A DNA stretch of 64,000 bases. Origin: Streptomyces sp. NBC_01262 (lineage in GTDB: Bacteria; Actinomycetota; Actinomycetes; Streptomycetales; Streptomycetaceae). Shown piece by piece: positions 42,182 through 51,576 of the stretch. The stretch covers positions 4,338,501 through 4,402,500 of the forward strand of contig NZ_CP108462.1 in NCBI RefSeq assembly GCF_036226365.1, read 5' to 3'. Below the pieces are notes generated by a model. The model ran no database searches. It saw only the letters and a list, made by a program, of their open reading frames with translations, and was not told the origin of the DNA. Position numbers and translations under genes: made by a program. Positions within the stretch are counted from its first letter, which is position 1; every line of letters begins with the position of its first letter.

Positions 42182-45100
42182 ATGGCTTCCTCCGGCGGAC
42201 ACCTGCGTCTGCAGATCCTCGGTCCGTTGCGGATCTGGCGGGACAGCGTCGAACTGGACACCGGGCCGCGGCAGCAGTCGTACCTGCTCGCGGCGCTGCT
42301 CGCACGTGCGGGTGAGCCGATCAGTACGAGCGAGTTGGTCGACCTGATCTGGGCCGAGGACGTCCCGGCGTCGGCCGTGAACATTCTCCAGAAGTACGTC
42401 GGCGCACTGCGACGGCTGTTCGAGCCTCTGCGGCCCGTCCGCGAAGCCGGCTCGTTCCTCCACCGTCGCGGCAACTCCTACCTTTTCACCGTCGGCTCCG
42501 CCACGCTGGACCTCGTCGTCTTCCGCGGACTCGTCGATGCCGCCAGGGCCGCGCTGACTCGACACGATCACGAGGCGGCCCTCGATCACTACGTCGGAGC
42601 GCTCGGGCTCTGGCACGGCCCGGCGGGCGACGGCGTCGCCGACGGGACAAACATCACGACGGTCTTCGCGGCACTCGACAACGAGTTCTACGACGCGTGC
42701 ACGGCGGCGGCGGAGCTTGCCGTGTCGATGGGCCAACCGGAGCGGGTGCTCGCTGCTCTGCGACTGGCCGCATCGATGGCACCGTTCGACGAACCCGTGC
42801 TGGCCGGTCTCGTCGGCGTTCTCGGCGCTGCCGGCCGCCAGGCGGAGGCGCTGAAGGTGTTTCGTCAGGTCCGCGACCGGCTCTCCGAGGAACTCGGCAT
42901 CGACCCGGGTCCGGCGCTGGAGGACGCACAGCGGCGGATTCTCACGCAGTCCCCGGCGTCGCCGCCTGTGCAGGAGAAGGACGAGGAACTAGGGCGAACC
43001 ACGGAGGCCACCTTGTTCGGCCGGACCGAGGAGCTCGCCACGCTGCGGCGCATAGTGGAGCGCGCACTCGCCGGCGACACCGCGATCGGTGTTGTCGAAG
43101 GCGAACCGGGCGCGGGCAAGACCCGGCTGCTGGAGGAGATCGCCGCCGTGGCGGGCCGGCTGGGTGCACTCACCGTCTGGGGCTCCTGCCTGGAGGGCGA
43201 CGGGACACCGGCGATGTGGCCGTGGGAGCAGGCGCTGAGCCAGGTCGTCCGCAGTCTGCCCGCTCCGGCGGGCGAACAGTGGCTCACCGGCGGGCTGGGA
43301 AGCCTCCTCGCAGCGCGGGACGACGCACCCCGGGAGTTGCCCGACGGAAACGCCCAGTTTCGGCTGTTCGAACAGGTTGTCGCCCTCGTCGGACAAGCCT
43401 CGGCGCGGCGTCCGACACTCCTGATACTTGATGACCTCCAGTGGGCCGATGCCACCTCGCTGCAGTTGTTGCAGCACCTGGCGGGGCGGCTGCCCCAGGG
43501 CACCGCGCTCATCGGCGCGCTACGTGACCGCGCACCCGCACTCGGCCCGGACCTCTCCCGGGTGCTGGCCGCCGCCGGCCGGCGGCCCGGTCACCGCAGG
43601 TTCCGGCTCGGCCCCCTCGGTCCGGGCGACGTGGCCGAACTCATCCGTCACGAGGCCGGCCAGGATCCCGGCGATGCCGTCGCCCGCGCCATCCACGCCC
43701 GTACCTCCGGCAATCCGTTCTTCGTCCGTGAACTGTCCCGGCTCCTCAGCGGGGCCGGCGTGATCGGCGACGGCGACACGTCCGTATCGGCCGGAGTCCC
43801 GTCCACCGTCCATGACGTCGTCCGCGACCGGATGGTCGGGCTCGACGACCGCGCCCGCGACCTGCTGCGGGTGGCCGCGCTCATCGGCCGCGACGTCGAC
43901 CTCAGGCTGCTGTCCCGCGCCACCGCCGTGGACGTCGCGGACTGTCTCCATCGCCTGGAACCGCTGCGAACTCTCGGGCTGCTCGAACCCAAACCCCAGG
44001 ACCCGTCCTCGCTCCGCTTCGCACACGACCTAGTGCGCGAGTCGGTCTCCGAGACCGCGACGAAACAGCAGGTCACCCAGCTGCATCTGCGCGTCGCGGA
44101 CGCGCTCGAACAGATCCATGCCGACGACGAGGACGTCGCCGAACGCCTCGCCTACCACCTGTGGGCCGCCGGCCCCCTCGCCGAGCCCGTTCGCACCGCG
44201 GAGGCGCTGATCCGCGCCAGCCGCCGCGCGGCGGCCAAACTCGCCTTCGAGTCCGCCAGTCGACAACTGCGCTCCGCTGTACAGGTCACCCGGGCTTCAG
44301 GACTCATGGAGCTGGAGTTCTCCGCCCTCACGCTGCTCGCCATCGTCGTCAGACGGCAGTCAGGGTACGACACCTCGATATTCGATCTGCTGGTGCGGGC
44401 CGAATACCTGGCCCGCACCCTCGGCAGGGAGGCGGAGGCCGCAGATTTCCTCTTCATCCGTCTGATGGGCGCCTATACCTCCATTGAGAAGGGCCGCGGG
44501 CAGTTGGCCCGCCGCATGCACGAGCTCGGTCAGGCGTCCTCCGATCCGGCCGTCCGACGCTACGGCCGGCAGGCTTGGGGTCTGCACCAGTGGGACATCG
44601 GCAACATCGGCGAGGCGTACCGGACCTTCAGCAAAGAAGATGTCATCGCCGACGGCACCGTCGCCCCGGACGAAGAGACACCGCTCCGGCGAGACGGCAG
44701 CATTCCCGGGGAAGGACCTGGCTGGCGGGCAGTCATGACCGCGCTGCACGGTGATGTCGACACGGCGCTGGCTTTCGTCGACACCTGGGACACCCCGGGG
44801 GACCCGTACGCGGCCTCGGTCTGGGTCTACTACACGACCATGATCGCTTCCATGGCCGGGGACGCGGAAACGGCACGGCGAGCCGGCGAGCGGTGGGTCG
44901 CCGCCGGCCTTGGCCGCCTCAGTGCCCACATCGACCACTACATCCGGCAGTTCTGGTGCTGGGCACGCGCCCTCACTGGCGAGGATCCGTCAGGCGCCGC
45001 GGCCGAGGCCGAGGAACTCCTGGCAGCCCACCTGCTCGATCCGCCGCAATGGGGCATTGCCTACCACTACGCACTGATCGCCGAGATGTGGCTGGCCGCC

Positions 45101-45346
45101 GGACTGCCCGATCGGGCCGACGCCGCTCTCGATCGAGCCGACCAAGCCATGTGGGAGTACGGCCAGCGTTACGCCGAAGGGCTGCTCCTGCTGCTGAAGG
45201 CGCGCCTGCTGCAGGCCCGTGGCGCACCCCTTACCGCTGTCCGAGCCGCCGCCGAACGCGCCTACACGCAATCCACCGCGTGTGAGGCGCACCTGTTCGC
45301 GCGCCGCGCCGAACAACTGCTCTCCGAACCTGGAGGCACTACATGA
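42182..45346 (+). CDS. AfsR/SARP-family ATPase regulator
   Basis: 1,054 residues. Residues 8-~105 form an OmpR-type winged helix (LRLQILGPLRIWRDSVELDT, PISTSELVDLIWAEDVPASA). Residues ~110-255 are the BTAD domain (LWHGPAGDGVAD, LSEELGIDPGPALEDAQRRI). An AAA/NB-ARC ATPase follows with Walker A GEPGAGKTRLLEE near residue 307 and Walker B TLLILDDLQWADATS. The rest is TPR-like helices. It should bind direct repeats in promoters and activate secondary-metabolism genes. It is followed by an aminotransferase gene with ATGA overlap. A shortened relative lies at 48003. Confidence 0.9.
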   Translation: MASSGGHLRLQILGPLRIWRDSVELDTGPRQQSYLLAALLARAGEPISTSELVDLIWAEDVPASAVNILQKYVGALRRLFEPLRPVREAGSFLHRRGNSYLFTVGSATLDLVVFRGLVDAARAALTRHDHEAALDHYVGALGLWHGPAGDGVADGTNITTVFAALDNEFYDACTAAAELAVSMGQPERVLAALRLAASMAPFDEPVLAGLVGVLGAAGRQAEALKVFRQVRDRLSEELGIDPGPALEDAQRRILTQSPASPPVQEKDEELGRTTEATLFGRTEELATLRRIVERALAGDTAIGVVEGEPGAGKTRLLEEIAAVAGRLGALTVWGSCLEGDGTPAMWPWEQALSQVVRSLPAPAGEQWLTGGLGSLLAARDDAPRELPDGNAQFRLFEQVVALVGQASARRPTLLILDDLQWADATSLQLLQHLAGRLPQGTALIGALRDRAPALGPDLSRVLAAAGRRPGHRRFRLGPLGPGDVAELIRHEAGQDPGDAVARAIHARTSGNPFFVRELSRLLSGAGVIGDGDTSVSAGVPSTVHDVVRDRMVGLDDRARDLLRVAALIGRDVDLRLLSRATAVDVADCLHRLEPLRTLGLLEPKPQDPSSLRFAHDLVRESVSETATKQQVTQLHLRVADALEQIHADDEDVAERLAYHLWAAGPLAEPVRTAEALIRASRRAAAKLAFESASRQLRSAVQVTRASGLMELEFSALTLLAIVVRRQSGYDTSIFDLLVRAEYLARTLGREAEAADFLFIRLMGAYTSIEKGRGQLARRMHELGQASSDPAVRRYGRQAWGLHQWDIGNIGEAYRTFSKEDVIADGTVAPDEETPLRRDGSIPGEGPGWRAVMTALHGDVDTALAFVDTWDTPGDPYAASVWVYYTTMIASMAGDAETARRAGERWVAAGLGRLSAHIDHYIRQFWCWARALTGEDPSGAAAEAEELLAAHLLDPPQWGIAYHYALIAEMWLAAGLPDRADAALDRADQAMWEYGQRYAEGLLLLLKARLLQARGAPLTAVRAAAERAYTQSTACEAHLFARRAEQLLSEPGGTT

Positions 45347-46539
45347 CCGCGGGCCCTGAGGAACAGAGCGGGCTGACGGCCCTGGCCCGCGGGCTCTCGG
45401 CACCGAAGGGCTTCGTCGACGCCAGCCTGGCCACCCCTGCCCCCGGAACGATTCGCCTGCTGGGCGGCATCCCCGCGCCTGAGGCTTTGCCGGTCGAGGC
45501 GATCGGCAAAGCATCGGCGCAGCTGTGGCAGACCCCCGACGCTGCGATCGCGAGCCTGCAGTATGCGCCGGCGCGCGGATCCGCCGCGCTGTGCGACTGG
45601 ATCGCGAAACGGGAGGGCGTCGACCCGAGCCGGATCGTGGTGACGAACGGTGGCATGCACGGCCTCGCGCTGGCGGTACTGACCGTCGTCGAGCGCGGTG
45701 CCACCGTCGCGGTGGACGACCCGGTGTTCCCGGGCTTCCTGTGGGCCCTGGAGGTGGCGACGACACGGATCCTGCCGGTGCCGGTCGTGGCCGACGGCTT
45801 CGATGTCGAACACCTCGCCCGGCGGCTCGCCACCGGCGCCCGGATCGCCGCCGCCTACACCGTGCCCGACTTCCACAACCCCGCCCAGGTCAGTCTCTCG
45901 GCGCCGAAGCGACAGGCACTCATTGAGCTCGCCGAGCGGTACGGCTTCTACGTGATCGTCGACAATCCGTATCGCGAACTGCGCTTCGGCGGCCAGGATC
46001 AGGGTGTCGGGGTCTTCAACCAGTCGGATCGGGCGATCCACGTCAACACCTTCACCAAGACCCTCGGCCCCGGCTGGCGCGTGGGCTGGCTGGTGCTGCC
46101 GGACCACCTCGTGGACCCGGTGATCCGGCTGCGCAACCGCCTCGACGTACACACATCCTCGGTGACCCAGGCGATCATCGAACGGCTGCTCACCGACGAC
46201 GCCGAATGGTTCGACCGGATCGTGCGCAGCGCCATCGCGCTGTACCAGGAACGCGCCGACGTGCTGATCGACGCCCTGGAGGAACAACTCCCGGGTGCCC
46301 TCCACATCGTGGCTCCCGAAGGCGGGCTGTTCCTCTGGCCGCGGCTCACCGACGACGCCGTGGACCCCGCAGCGCTGTTCCGGCGGGCGGCCGCCCACGG
46401 CGTGATCTACCAGCAAGGCGAGTTCTTCGCGGCGGACCCCCGGCAGCGGTCTTCGGCCCGGCACCTGCGGTTCGCCTACAGCGACCGCACTCCGGAAGAA
46501 CTACGGGAGGCCGTACGCCGGCTGGCCCTGGCCTTTTGA
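45343..46539 (+). CDS. PLP-dependent aminotransferase (class I/II, MocR-type catalytic domain)
   Basis: A 398-residue enzyme of the fold-type I aminotransferases, closest to the LysN/2-aminoadipate aminotransferase group. It has LQYAPARGSAALCDWIAKRE, IVVTNGGMHGLALAVLTVVE, the cofactor Asp in DNPYRELRFGG, the Schiff-base lysine in HVNTFTKTLGPGWRVGWLVL and a substrate arginine in ARHLRFAYSD. There is no N-terminal DNA-binding domain, so it is an enzyme, not a MocR regulator. ATG 45343 overlaps the AfsR stop, so it is translated with the regulator. It may make an amino-acid precursor. Confidence 0.88.
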   Translation: MTAGPEEQSGLTALARGLSAPKGFVDASLATPAPGTIRLLGGIPAPEALPVEAIGKASAQLWQTPDAAIASLQYAPARGSAALCDWIAKREGVDPSRIVVTNGGMHGLALAVLTVVERGATVAVDDPVFPGFLWALEVATTRILPVPVVADGFDVEHLARRLATGARIAAAYTVPDFHNPAQVSLSAPKRQALIELAERYGFYVIVDNPYRELRFGGQDQGVGVFNQSDRAIHVNTFTKTLGPGWRVGWLVLPDHLVDPVIRLRNRLDVHTSSVTQAIIERLLTDDAEWFDRIVRSAIALYQERADVLIDALEEQLPGALHIVAPEGGLFLWPRLTDDAVDPAALFRRAAAHGVIYQQGEFFAADPRQRSSARHLRFAYSDRTPEELREAVRRLALAF

Positions 46540-46592
46540 GGACGCACGCGAGCAACGACAGTCCCTGATGGTGCATTTCCGGAAGGCGGCGC

Positions 46593-47948
46593 ATGACCAA
46601 CGTTCGGCTCCCCCTGCGCGCACTCGCCCCGTTCGCCGCCGGTTCGGTCGGCATGGGCATCTGGGTCACCGTGCCGGGCATCTTCCTGCTGTACTTTCTG
46701 ACCGACGTCCTGGCCGTGCCACCGCAGACGGCCGGCCTCGCGCTGCTGCTGCCGAATGTCGCCGACATCGTGCTGCACCCGTGGGTGGGCCGGATCTCGG
46801 ATGCCAACAGGGCCGCTACTGGCCACCGACGGCGACTGATGGTGTCCGGCTGCGTCGTGACGCTTGCCTTCGTGGCCATGTTCGCCGTGCCGTCGGACCT
46901 TCACGGGACAACCGCCGCGATATGGGTCGCGGCGGCACTGGTCGCCGGCAACGTGCTCTACTCGCTCTACCAGGTTTCCTACCTCGCCACACCGGCCGAC
47001 CTGGGCATCGGCTACCACGAGCGGACCCGCCTCATGGGCTACCGCAATGTCGTGATCACCGTGAGCGTCCTGCTCGCCGGCGTAGCCGCGCCGCTGGTCG
47101 CCGGCGACGATCCGGGCGTCGGCGACTACACGAGGATGGCCCTGCTGCTCGGCGCGGTCATGCTCGCGGCGATGCTGGTCGGCATCACCGGCGTCGCTCG
47201 CCTCAACCGGGCCGCGCCGGGCACCCCGGCCGAGTCGGGGCACAGGGGCGGGCTGCTGGTGGCGCTGCGCGACCGGCAGTTCCGTACGCTGACCGCGTCG
47301 TATCTGACCGTCGCGATCACGATGAACCTGGTGCTGGCCGCCATGCCGTACTTCGCCGAGTACGCGTTGGGCCGCGCCTCGCTCACGACGGTGCTCATCG
47401 CGGCGTTCATGGCGCCGGCGGTCCTGACCACGCCCGTGTGGGTACTGGTGGCCCGGCGTCTCGGCAAGCAGCGCAGCCTGCTCGTCGCCCAGGCCGCGTT
47501 CGTGGCCGGCTCGTTGGTGCTGGCCCTGGGCGCCGCGGCGGGCCTGCCTCTGCTGATCGCAGCGGTCTCCGTGCTGGGCGTCGCGTTCGCCGCGATGCAA
47601 CTGATGCCGCTGTCGATGGTGCCCGACGTCATCGCCGCCGCCGGGCCGAACGGTGCCGCCAGTGCGGGCAGTTACACCGGCGTGTGGACCGCCGCGGAGG
47701 CCACCGGCGGCGCATCGGGGCCGTACCTGTACTCCGCCTGCCTGGCTGCGGGCGGTTTCGTAGCCAGTACCGCGGGCGAGCACACCACGCAGTCTCCCGG
47801 CGCGCTGGCGGCCGTTCGCTACGGCTTCACCCTGGTGCCGGCCGTGCTCATGACGATCGCCATAGCGCTGCAACGCCGGTACACCTTGGACGAGCAGGCC
47901 CACACTGCGGCGCCGAGTGCCGTCGCTCAGGAAAAAACAGTGGGGTGA
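46593..47948 (+). CDS. MFS transporter, GPH/MelB-like
   Basis: A 451-residue permease with twelve predicted spans (VGMGIWVTVPGIFLLYFLTD, PWVGRISDANRAATGHRRRL, ASYLTVAITMNLVLAAMPYF). The loop WVGRISDANR...GHRRR fits the glycoside-pentoside-hexuronide:cation symporter family. It follows the aminotransferase gene by 53 bp and probably belongs to the same operon. Substrate unknown. Its last 20 residues (YTLDEQAHTAAPSAVAQE) recur in a decayed copy at 51266. Confidence 0.85.
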   Translation: MTNVRLPLRALAPFAAGSVGMGIWVTVPGIFLLYFLTDVLAVPPQTAGLALLLPNVADIVLHPWVGRISDANRAATGHRRRLMVSGCVVTLAFVAMFAVPSDLHGTTAAIWVAAALVAGNVLYSLYQVSYLATPADLGIGYHERTRLMGYRNVVITVSVLLAGVAAPLVAGDDPGVGDYTRMALLLGAVMLAAMLVGITGVARLNRAAPGTPAESGHRGGLLVALRDRQFRTLTASYLTVAITMNLVLAAMPYFAEYALGRASLTTVLIAAFMAPAVLTTPVWVLVARRLGKQRSLLVAQAAFVAGSLVLALGAAAGLPLLIAAVSVLGVAFAAMQLMPLSMVPDVIAAAGPNGAASAGSYTGVWTAAEATGGASGPYLYSACLAAGGFVASTAGEHTTQSPGALAAVRYGFTLVPAVLMTIAIALQRRYTLDEQAHTAAPSAVAQEKTVG

Positions 47949-48002
47949 CGCTGGCTGCCCCGTCACCGCAGAATCCCGCTCGGCCCACTCGTCCCGGCCG
48001 AG

Positions 48003-49724
48003 GTGGCCGAACTCGTCCGCCGTGAGACCGGCCAGGACCTGGGCCCGGGAGCCACCTGCCTCATCCACACCCGCACCGCCGGCAACCCCTTCTTCGTCCG
48101 CGAGCTGTCCCGGTTCCTCGCCGACGGCGATGTCCTGACGGAGACCGCCGGGGTCCGGACCGCGGTGCCCGCCACCGTCCGGGACGTCGTCCGCGACCGG
48201 ATGACCGGACTGGGCGAGGACGCCAGAAGCCTGTTGCAGACCGCCGCGCTGATCGGCCGTACCGTCGACCTCGCTCTCCTGGCCCGCACCGCGGGCCTGG
48301 ACCACGAGACGTGTCTGGACGGCCTCGAGTCGTGCGAAGGGCTCGGCCTGCTCGAACCCTCACCCGGGGATCCCTACTCCTTCGGCTTCCCGCACGACCT
48401 GGTCCGCGAATCGGTGGCCGAGACCATATCGCCGCCGCGCGCGGCCCGGCTGCATCTGCTGGTCGCAGACTCCCTGGAGCACCGGGCCGCGGACACCGAG
48501 CTGGTGGCCGAGCGCCTCGCCCATCACCTGTGGTCCGCCGGCCCGCTCGCGGATCCGGCCCGGACCGCGACCGCACTCGTCCGGGCCGGCCGCTGCGCGG
48601 CGGCCAAACTGGCCCTCGAGGCAGCCGCGCGCCAGCTCCACTCGGCCGCGCAGCTGGCACGGACAGCGGGCCTGGCGGAGCTGGAGCTGACCGCCCTGTC
48701 GCTGTTCACCGCGGTGGACGGCATGCGGGCGGGATACGTGGGTTCGGCGGTCGACCTGCTGGAACGCGCCGAGCACCTTGCCCGTGGACTCGACCGGGAA
48801 CGGGAGGCAGCCGCCTTCCTGTACTCCCGCTGGGCCGCGTACGCCGAAGGCATACAACTGGACCGCGCCGGCCGACTGGCTCGGCGGCTGCTGGAGCAGG
48901 GCGAGGCATCCGACGACCCGGTCGTGCGCACCTATGGCTGGTACGCCTGGGGCATCCACCAGTGGAGTGTCGGCAACATCGGCGAGGCGTTCCGGTACCT
49001 GAGCCGGACCGACCGGACCGTGCTGGAGAACCTGGCCCATCAGGAGGAGGACCCGCTCCGGCGCGATCTGCGGCTCATAGCGGTCGGAATGGTCGCGATG
49101 ATGACCGCCCTGCACGGAGACACCGACGCAGCGCTGGCCCTCCTCGACACGATGGAGGCCGCCGCGGGCGACGATCCCTACGCGATCACGGTCTCGGCGA
49201 CCTACTCCGCAAGGGTCGCCGCGTTGATCGGCGACCCGGCACGGGCGCTGCGGGCGGCCGAGCGCGGGATCGCAGTGGACCCCGCGTTCTCGTTCGGCTT
49301 CCTGGGCGGCTACCAACGACTGGCCCGCTGCTGGGCGCGTGCCGTGACCGTCGAGGACCCGGCCGACGCAGCCGCGGAGGCGCAGGACCTGATCGCCCAG
49401 TCGCTCTGCGACCCGCCGCGCTCGGGCCTGGCCACCTGGTACGGATTCCTCGGCGAGATGTGGCTGGCTGCCGGAAAGCTAGACGAGGCCGCCGCCGCGC
49501 TCGACCAGGCGGACTCGGCCATCAAAACGTACGGCCAGCGCTACGCCGAAAGCCTGCTGCTTCTGCTCCGGGCACGGGTGCTCCAGGCGCGCGGCGAGCC
49601 GGTTGCCGCCTGCCGGACCGTCGCCGAGCGGGCGCACGCGCTGTCCGTCGAGCGCGAGGCCCACCTGTTCGCCCGCCGTGCCGAGGAACTGATGGCCGAG
49701 CTTGCGGATGGCACAGCCCGCTGA
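48003..49724 (+). CDS. N-terminally truncated AfsR-like protein
   Basis: 573 residues matching the second half of the AfsR-type protein at 42182. It has TRTAGNPFFVRELSRFLADG, TVRDVVRDRMTGLGEDARSL, HQWSVGNIGEAFRYLSRTDR and YGQRYAESLLLLLRARVLQA, the last almost identical in both. The winged helix, BTAD and P-loop are absent. Codons directly upstream (HRRIPLGPLVPAE, from 47949) are also homologous to the relative, so the gene was cut right at the MFS stop. GTG 48003 is only the first plausible start. It is either a pseudogene or a free TPR protein interfering with the full-length regulator. Confidence 0.72.
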   Translation: MAELVRRETGQDLGPGATCLIHTRTAGNPFFVRELSRFLADGDVLTETAGVRTAVPATVRDVVRDRMTGLGEDARSLLQTAALIGRTVDLALLARTAGLDHETCLDGLESCEGLGLLEPSPGDPYSFGFPHDLVRESVAETISPPRAARLHLLVADSLEHRAADTELVAERLAHHLWSAGPLADPARTATALVRAGRCAAAKLALEAAARQLHSAAQLARTAGLAELELTALSLFTAVDGMRAGYVGSAVDLLERAEHLARGLDREREAAAFLYSRWAAYAEGIQLDRAGRLARRLLEQGEASDDPVVRTYGWYAWGIHQWSVGNIGEAFRYLSRTDRTVLENLAHQEEDPLRRDLRLIAVGMVAMMTALHGDTDAALALLDTMEAAAGDDPYAITVSATYSARVAALIGDPARALRAAERGIAVDPAFSFGFLGGYQRLARCWARAVTVEDPADAAAEAQDLIAQSLCDPPRSGLATWYGFLGEMWLAAGKLDEAAAALDQADSAIKTYGQRYAESLLLLLRARVLQARGEPVAACRTVAERAHALSVEREAHLFARRAEELMAELADGTAR

Positions 49725-49861
49725 CATCCGCGGTCAGGCCGCCCACCGCCAGCAGGCGACCTGACCCCGTGCTCCGGCCGCCGCGGTGCCGGCCGCCCGG
49801 ATGCCCGAGCACCACGAAGCGACGATCCGCGACGCCGCAATCGTCGCCAGCCACCTCGTCG

Positions 49862-50446
49862 TCAGGGCTGGGCAGTTGACGGTTCCCGACCCGGGACCGG
49901 CACGTCGAAGCAGTTCAACACCATCGCGATGAGGCAGTAGCTGCCGATGAGGAACACGAGCTCGCCGACCCCGTCGTGGCCCAGCAACTGCGTGGCCCGG
50001 TCGTATGTGGAGTCCGGCAGTATGCGCCCGGAGGTCAACGCCATCGCGACGTCGTGGGCGACGGCCTGTTCGTCACTCAGCCCGGAGGGCCGCCCACCCG
50101 CCGCCAAGGTCGCGATCTGTTCCGCCGCAAGGCCGACCTCATCTGCCGTCTGCTCGTGTGCGTACAGCAGGTACCGGGCGCCGTAGGCTGCGCCGACGGT
50201 GAGGATCGCCACCTCGCGAACGATGGGGTCGAGGTGAGCCTCGGCCGCGACCGCCCGCTGCAGGAACAGAGCCGGAACCCCGAACGTGGGGAAATGCAGC
50301 ATCGCCGCGAACGGCCCGACGAGCGCGCCGTCGTCGTCGAGGATGACGACGCGGCCCTGCTCCTCGGTGACGAGGCCGGCGATGCCGTCATGCACCTCGC
50401 GGAGTTGAGGGTTGAGCTCATCGGGTGGGATGGGTGGAATACGCAT
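49862..50446 (-). CDS. Carboxymuconolactone-decarboxylase-family protein
   Basis: A 194-residue helical protein of the AhpD/CMD superfamily (IVREVAILTVGAAYGARYLL, YAHEQTADEVGLAAEQIATL, DSTYDRATQLLGHDGVGELV). The peroxidase CxxC of AhpD is absent, so a non-peroxidase, CMD-like role is likely. ATG 50446 is preceded by AAGGAGGACATCGT. It lies 15 bp after the cupin gene on the same strand; the pair probably forms an operon for aromatic or quinone metabolism, by analogy only. Confidence 0.85.
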   Translation of the reverse strand: MRIPPIPPDELNPQLREVHDGIAGLVTEEQGRVVILDDDGALVGPFAAMLHFPTFGVPALFLQRAVAAEAHLDPIVREVAILTVGAAYGARYLLYAHEQTADEVGLAAEQIATLAAGGRPSGLSDEQAVAHDVAMALTSGRILPDSTYDRATQLLGHDGVGELVFLIGSYCLIAMVLNCFDVPVPGREPSTAQP

Positions 50447-50461
50447 ACGATGTCCTCCTTC

Positions 50462-51025
50462 TCAGAGTCCGTCGATGTACTGGCCGTCGATGAGCACGAA
50501 GGCGACCCGGCAGTTCGCGGCCGACCGGTTCGCCCAAGCGTGGTTGGTGCCGCGCTGAATCACGATGTCTCCGGTGCGGACGATGGTCTCGCCCTCGTCG
50601 AGAACCAGCGTGAGCTCGCCCTCGACGACGATCCCGTAGTCGATCGTCTGCGTGCGGTGCATCAACGGATGCGGGTCGCCGGCAGCGGACCGTGCGGCGT
50701 CGGCACCGCCCATCTCCCCGAACTTCTCGGCAGCCTCGGCCCCCGTCAGGTTCCGGATTCGGTCGTCCTCCGGAGGGAAGTCGATCACCCGGATACGAGT
50801 GCCACGCTCGGGAGGTCCGAGCACCAGACCGTCCTCCGCCGGCTCACCCGACTGCCGGTCGATGACGGCTGGCGTCTGGCGTGTGTTCCACACCTCGTAG
50901 AAGGTCGGGCCACCAGGCCCGCCGATCTCCACCACGCGAGTCGGCGGTGCGTCCTGCGTGATCACCGCACGGTCGGACGCGTCATGGCCGGTCACGATTC
51001 TTCGGAACGGTTGCACTGGGCTCAT
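50462..51025 (-). CDS. Cupin-domain protein
   Basis: A 187-residue protein. The N-terminal part is RRIVTGHDASDRAVITQDAP. The single cupin barrel at the C-terminus has PLMHRTQTIDYGIVVEGELT (HxT, E/G positions of cupin motif 1) and GDIVIQRGTNHAWANRSAAN (motif 2 with the His). Such proteins bind a metal and small ligands, often as enzymes on ring compounds. ATG 51025 was preferred over 51061. Paired with the CMD-like gene downstream. Confidence 0.85.
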   Translation of the reverse strand: MSPVQPFRRIVTGHDASDRAVITQDAPPTRVVEIGGPGGPTFYEVWNTRQTPAVIDRQSGEPAEDGLVLGPPERGTRIRVIDFPPEDDRIRNLTGAEAAEKFGEMGGADAARSAAGDPHPLMHRTQTIDYGIVVEGELTLVLDEGETIVRTGDIVIQRGTNHAWANRSAANCRVAFVLIDGQYIDGL

Positions 51026-51224
51026 AGGGTAAGTCCTGCTCTTTTCGGGCGATTTGGGCATTCAGGGTCATCGCGTCAATGGGGTAAGCGGCGGCCCGGC
51101 GGGCATGGACGCCGCCGCGCACCGAAAGACTGACGCCCGCCACTTGACGTGGAGTTGACCGTCCGTGAACGGTGTTCCGGTGTCCGTAAAGTCCGTTTCG
51201 GCGTGCACGCCCGGCGAGCAGGGC

Positions 51225-51325
51225 GCCGGGCTTTCACTTCTTCGTCAGCGAACTCTCCCGGCTCCCCCTACACCTTGGACAAGCACGAACACACAGCGCT
51301 GCCGCGTGCCGTCGCCCAGGAATGA
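51225..51325 (+). pseudogene. Fused scraps of AfsR-like and MFS genes
   Basis: Two short pieces in different frames. GFHFFVSELSRL matches GNPFFVRELSRLL of the two AfsR-like proteins. Next to it, PYTLDKHEHTALPRAVAQE and a stop matches the C-terminus of the MFS protein at 46593. The order differs from the live genes, so this is the remains of a second copy of the MFS/AfsR pair that was deleted down to about 100 bases. The rest of 51062-51576 shows no gene. Confidence 0.6.
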
Positions 51326-51576
51326 GCAGTGAGGTGACGCCGCCCACCACGTACCGGCTGTGAGCCCGCCGGATCCGCTCGTCCGCCCAACGGGGGGGGT
51401 GTTCAGCCGGCCACGGCAACTCGATTTCACCGACGCGTATTCCGGCTTTGCACGAAAGCGTGCTTGACAACAACGGAATCAGTGCCCGGATTTCTGTTCA
51501 GTGCTCGTCAAGTAGGCGGCTTTACGCTGACCCGCGATCACCACTGAGAACACCGGATACCGAAGGGTATACATCC

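Noticed and set aside
45343..46539. Aminotransferase considered as a MocR/GntR regulator.
   Set aside because: It lacks the N-terminal winged helix; only the aminotransferase fold is present.
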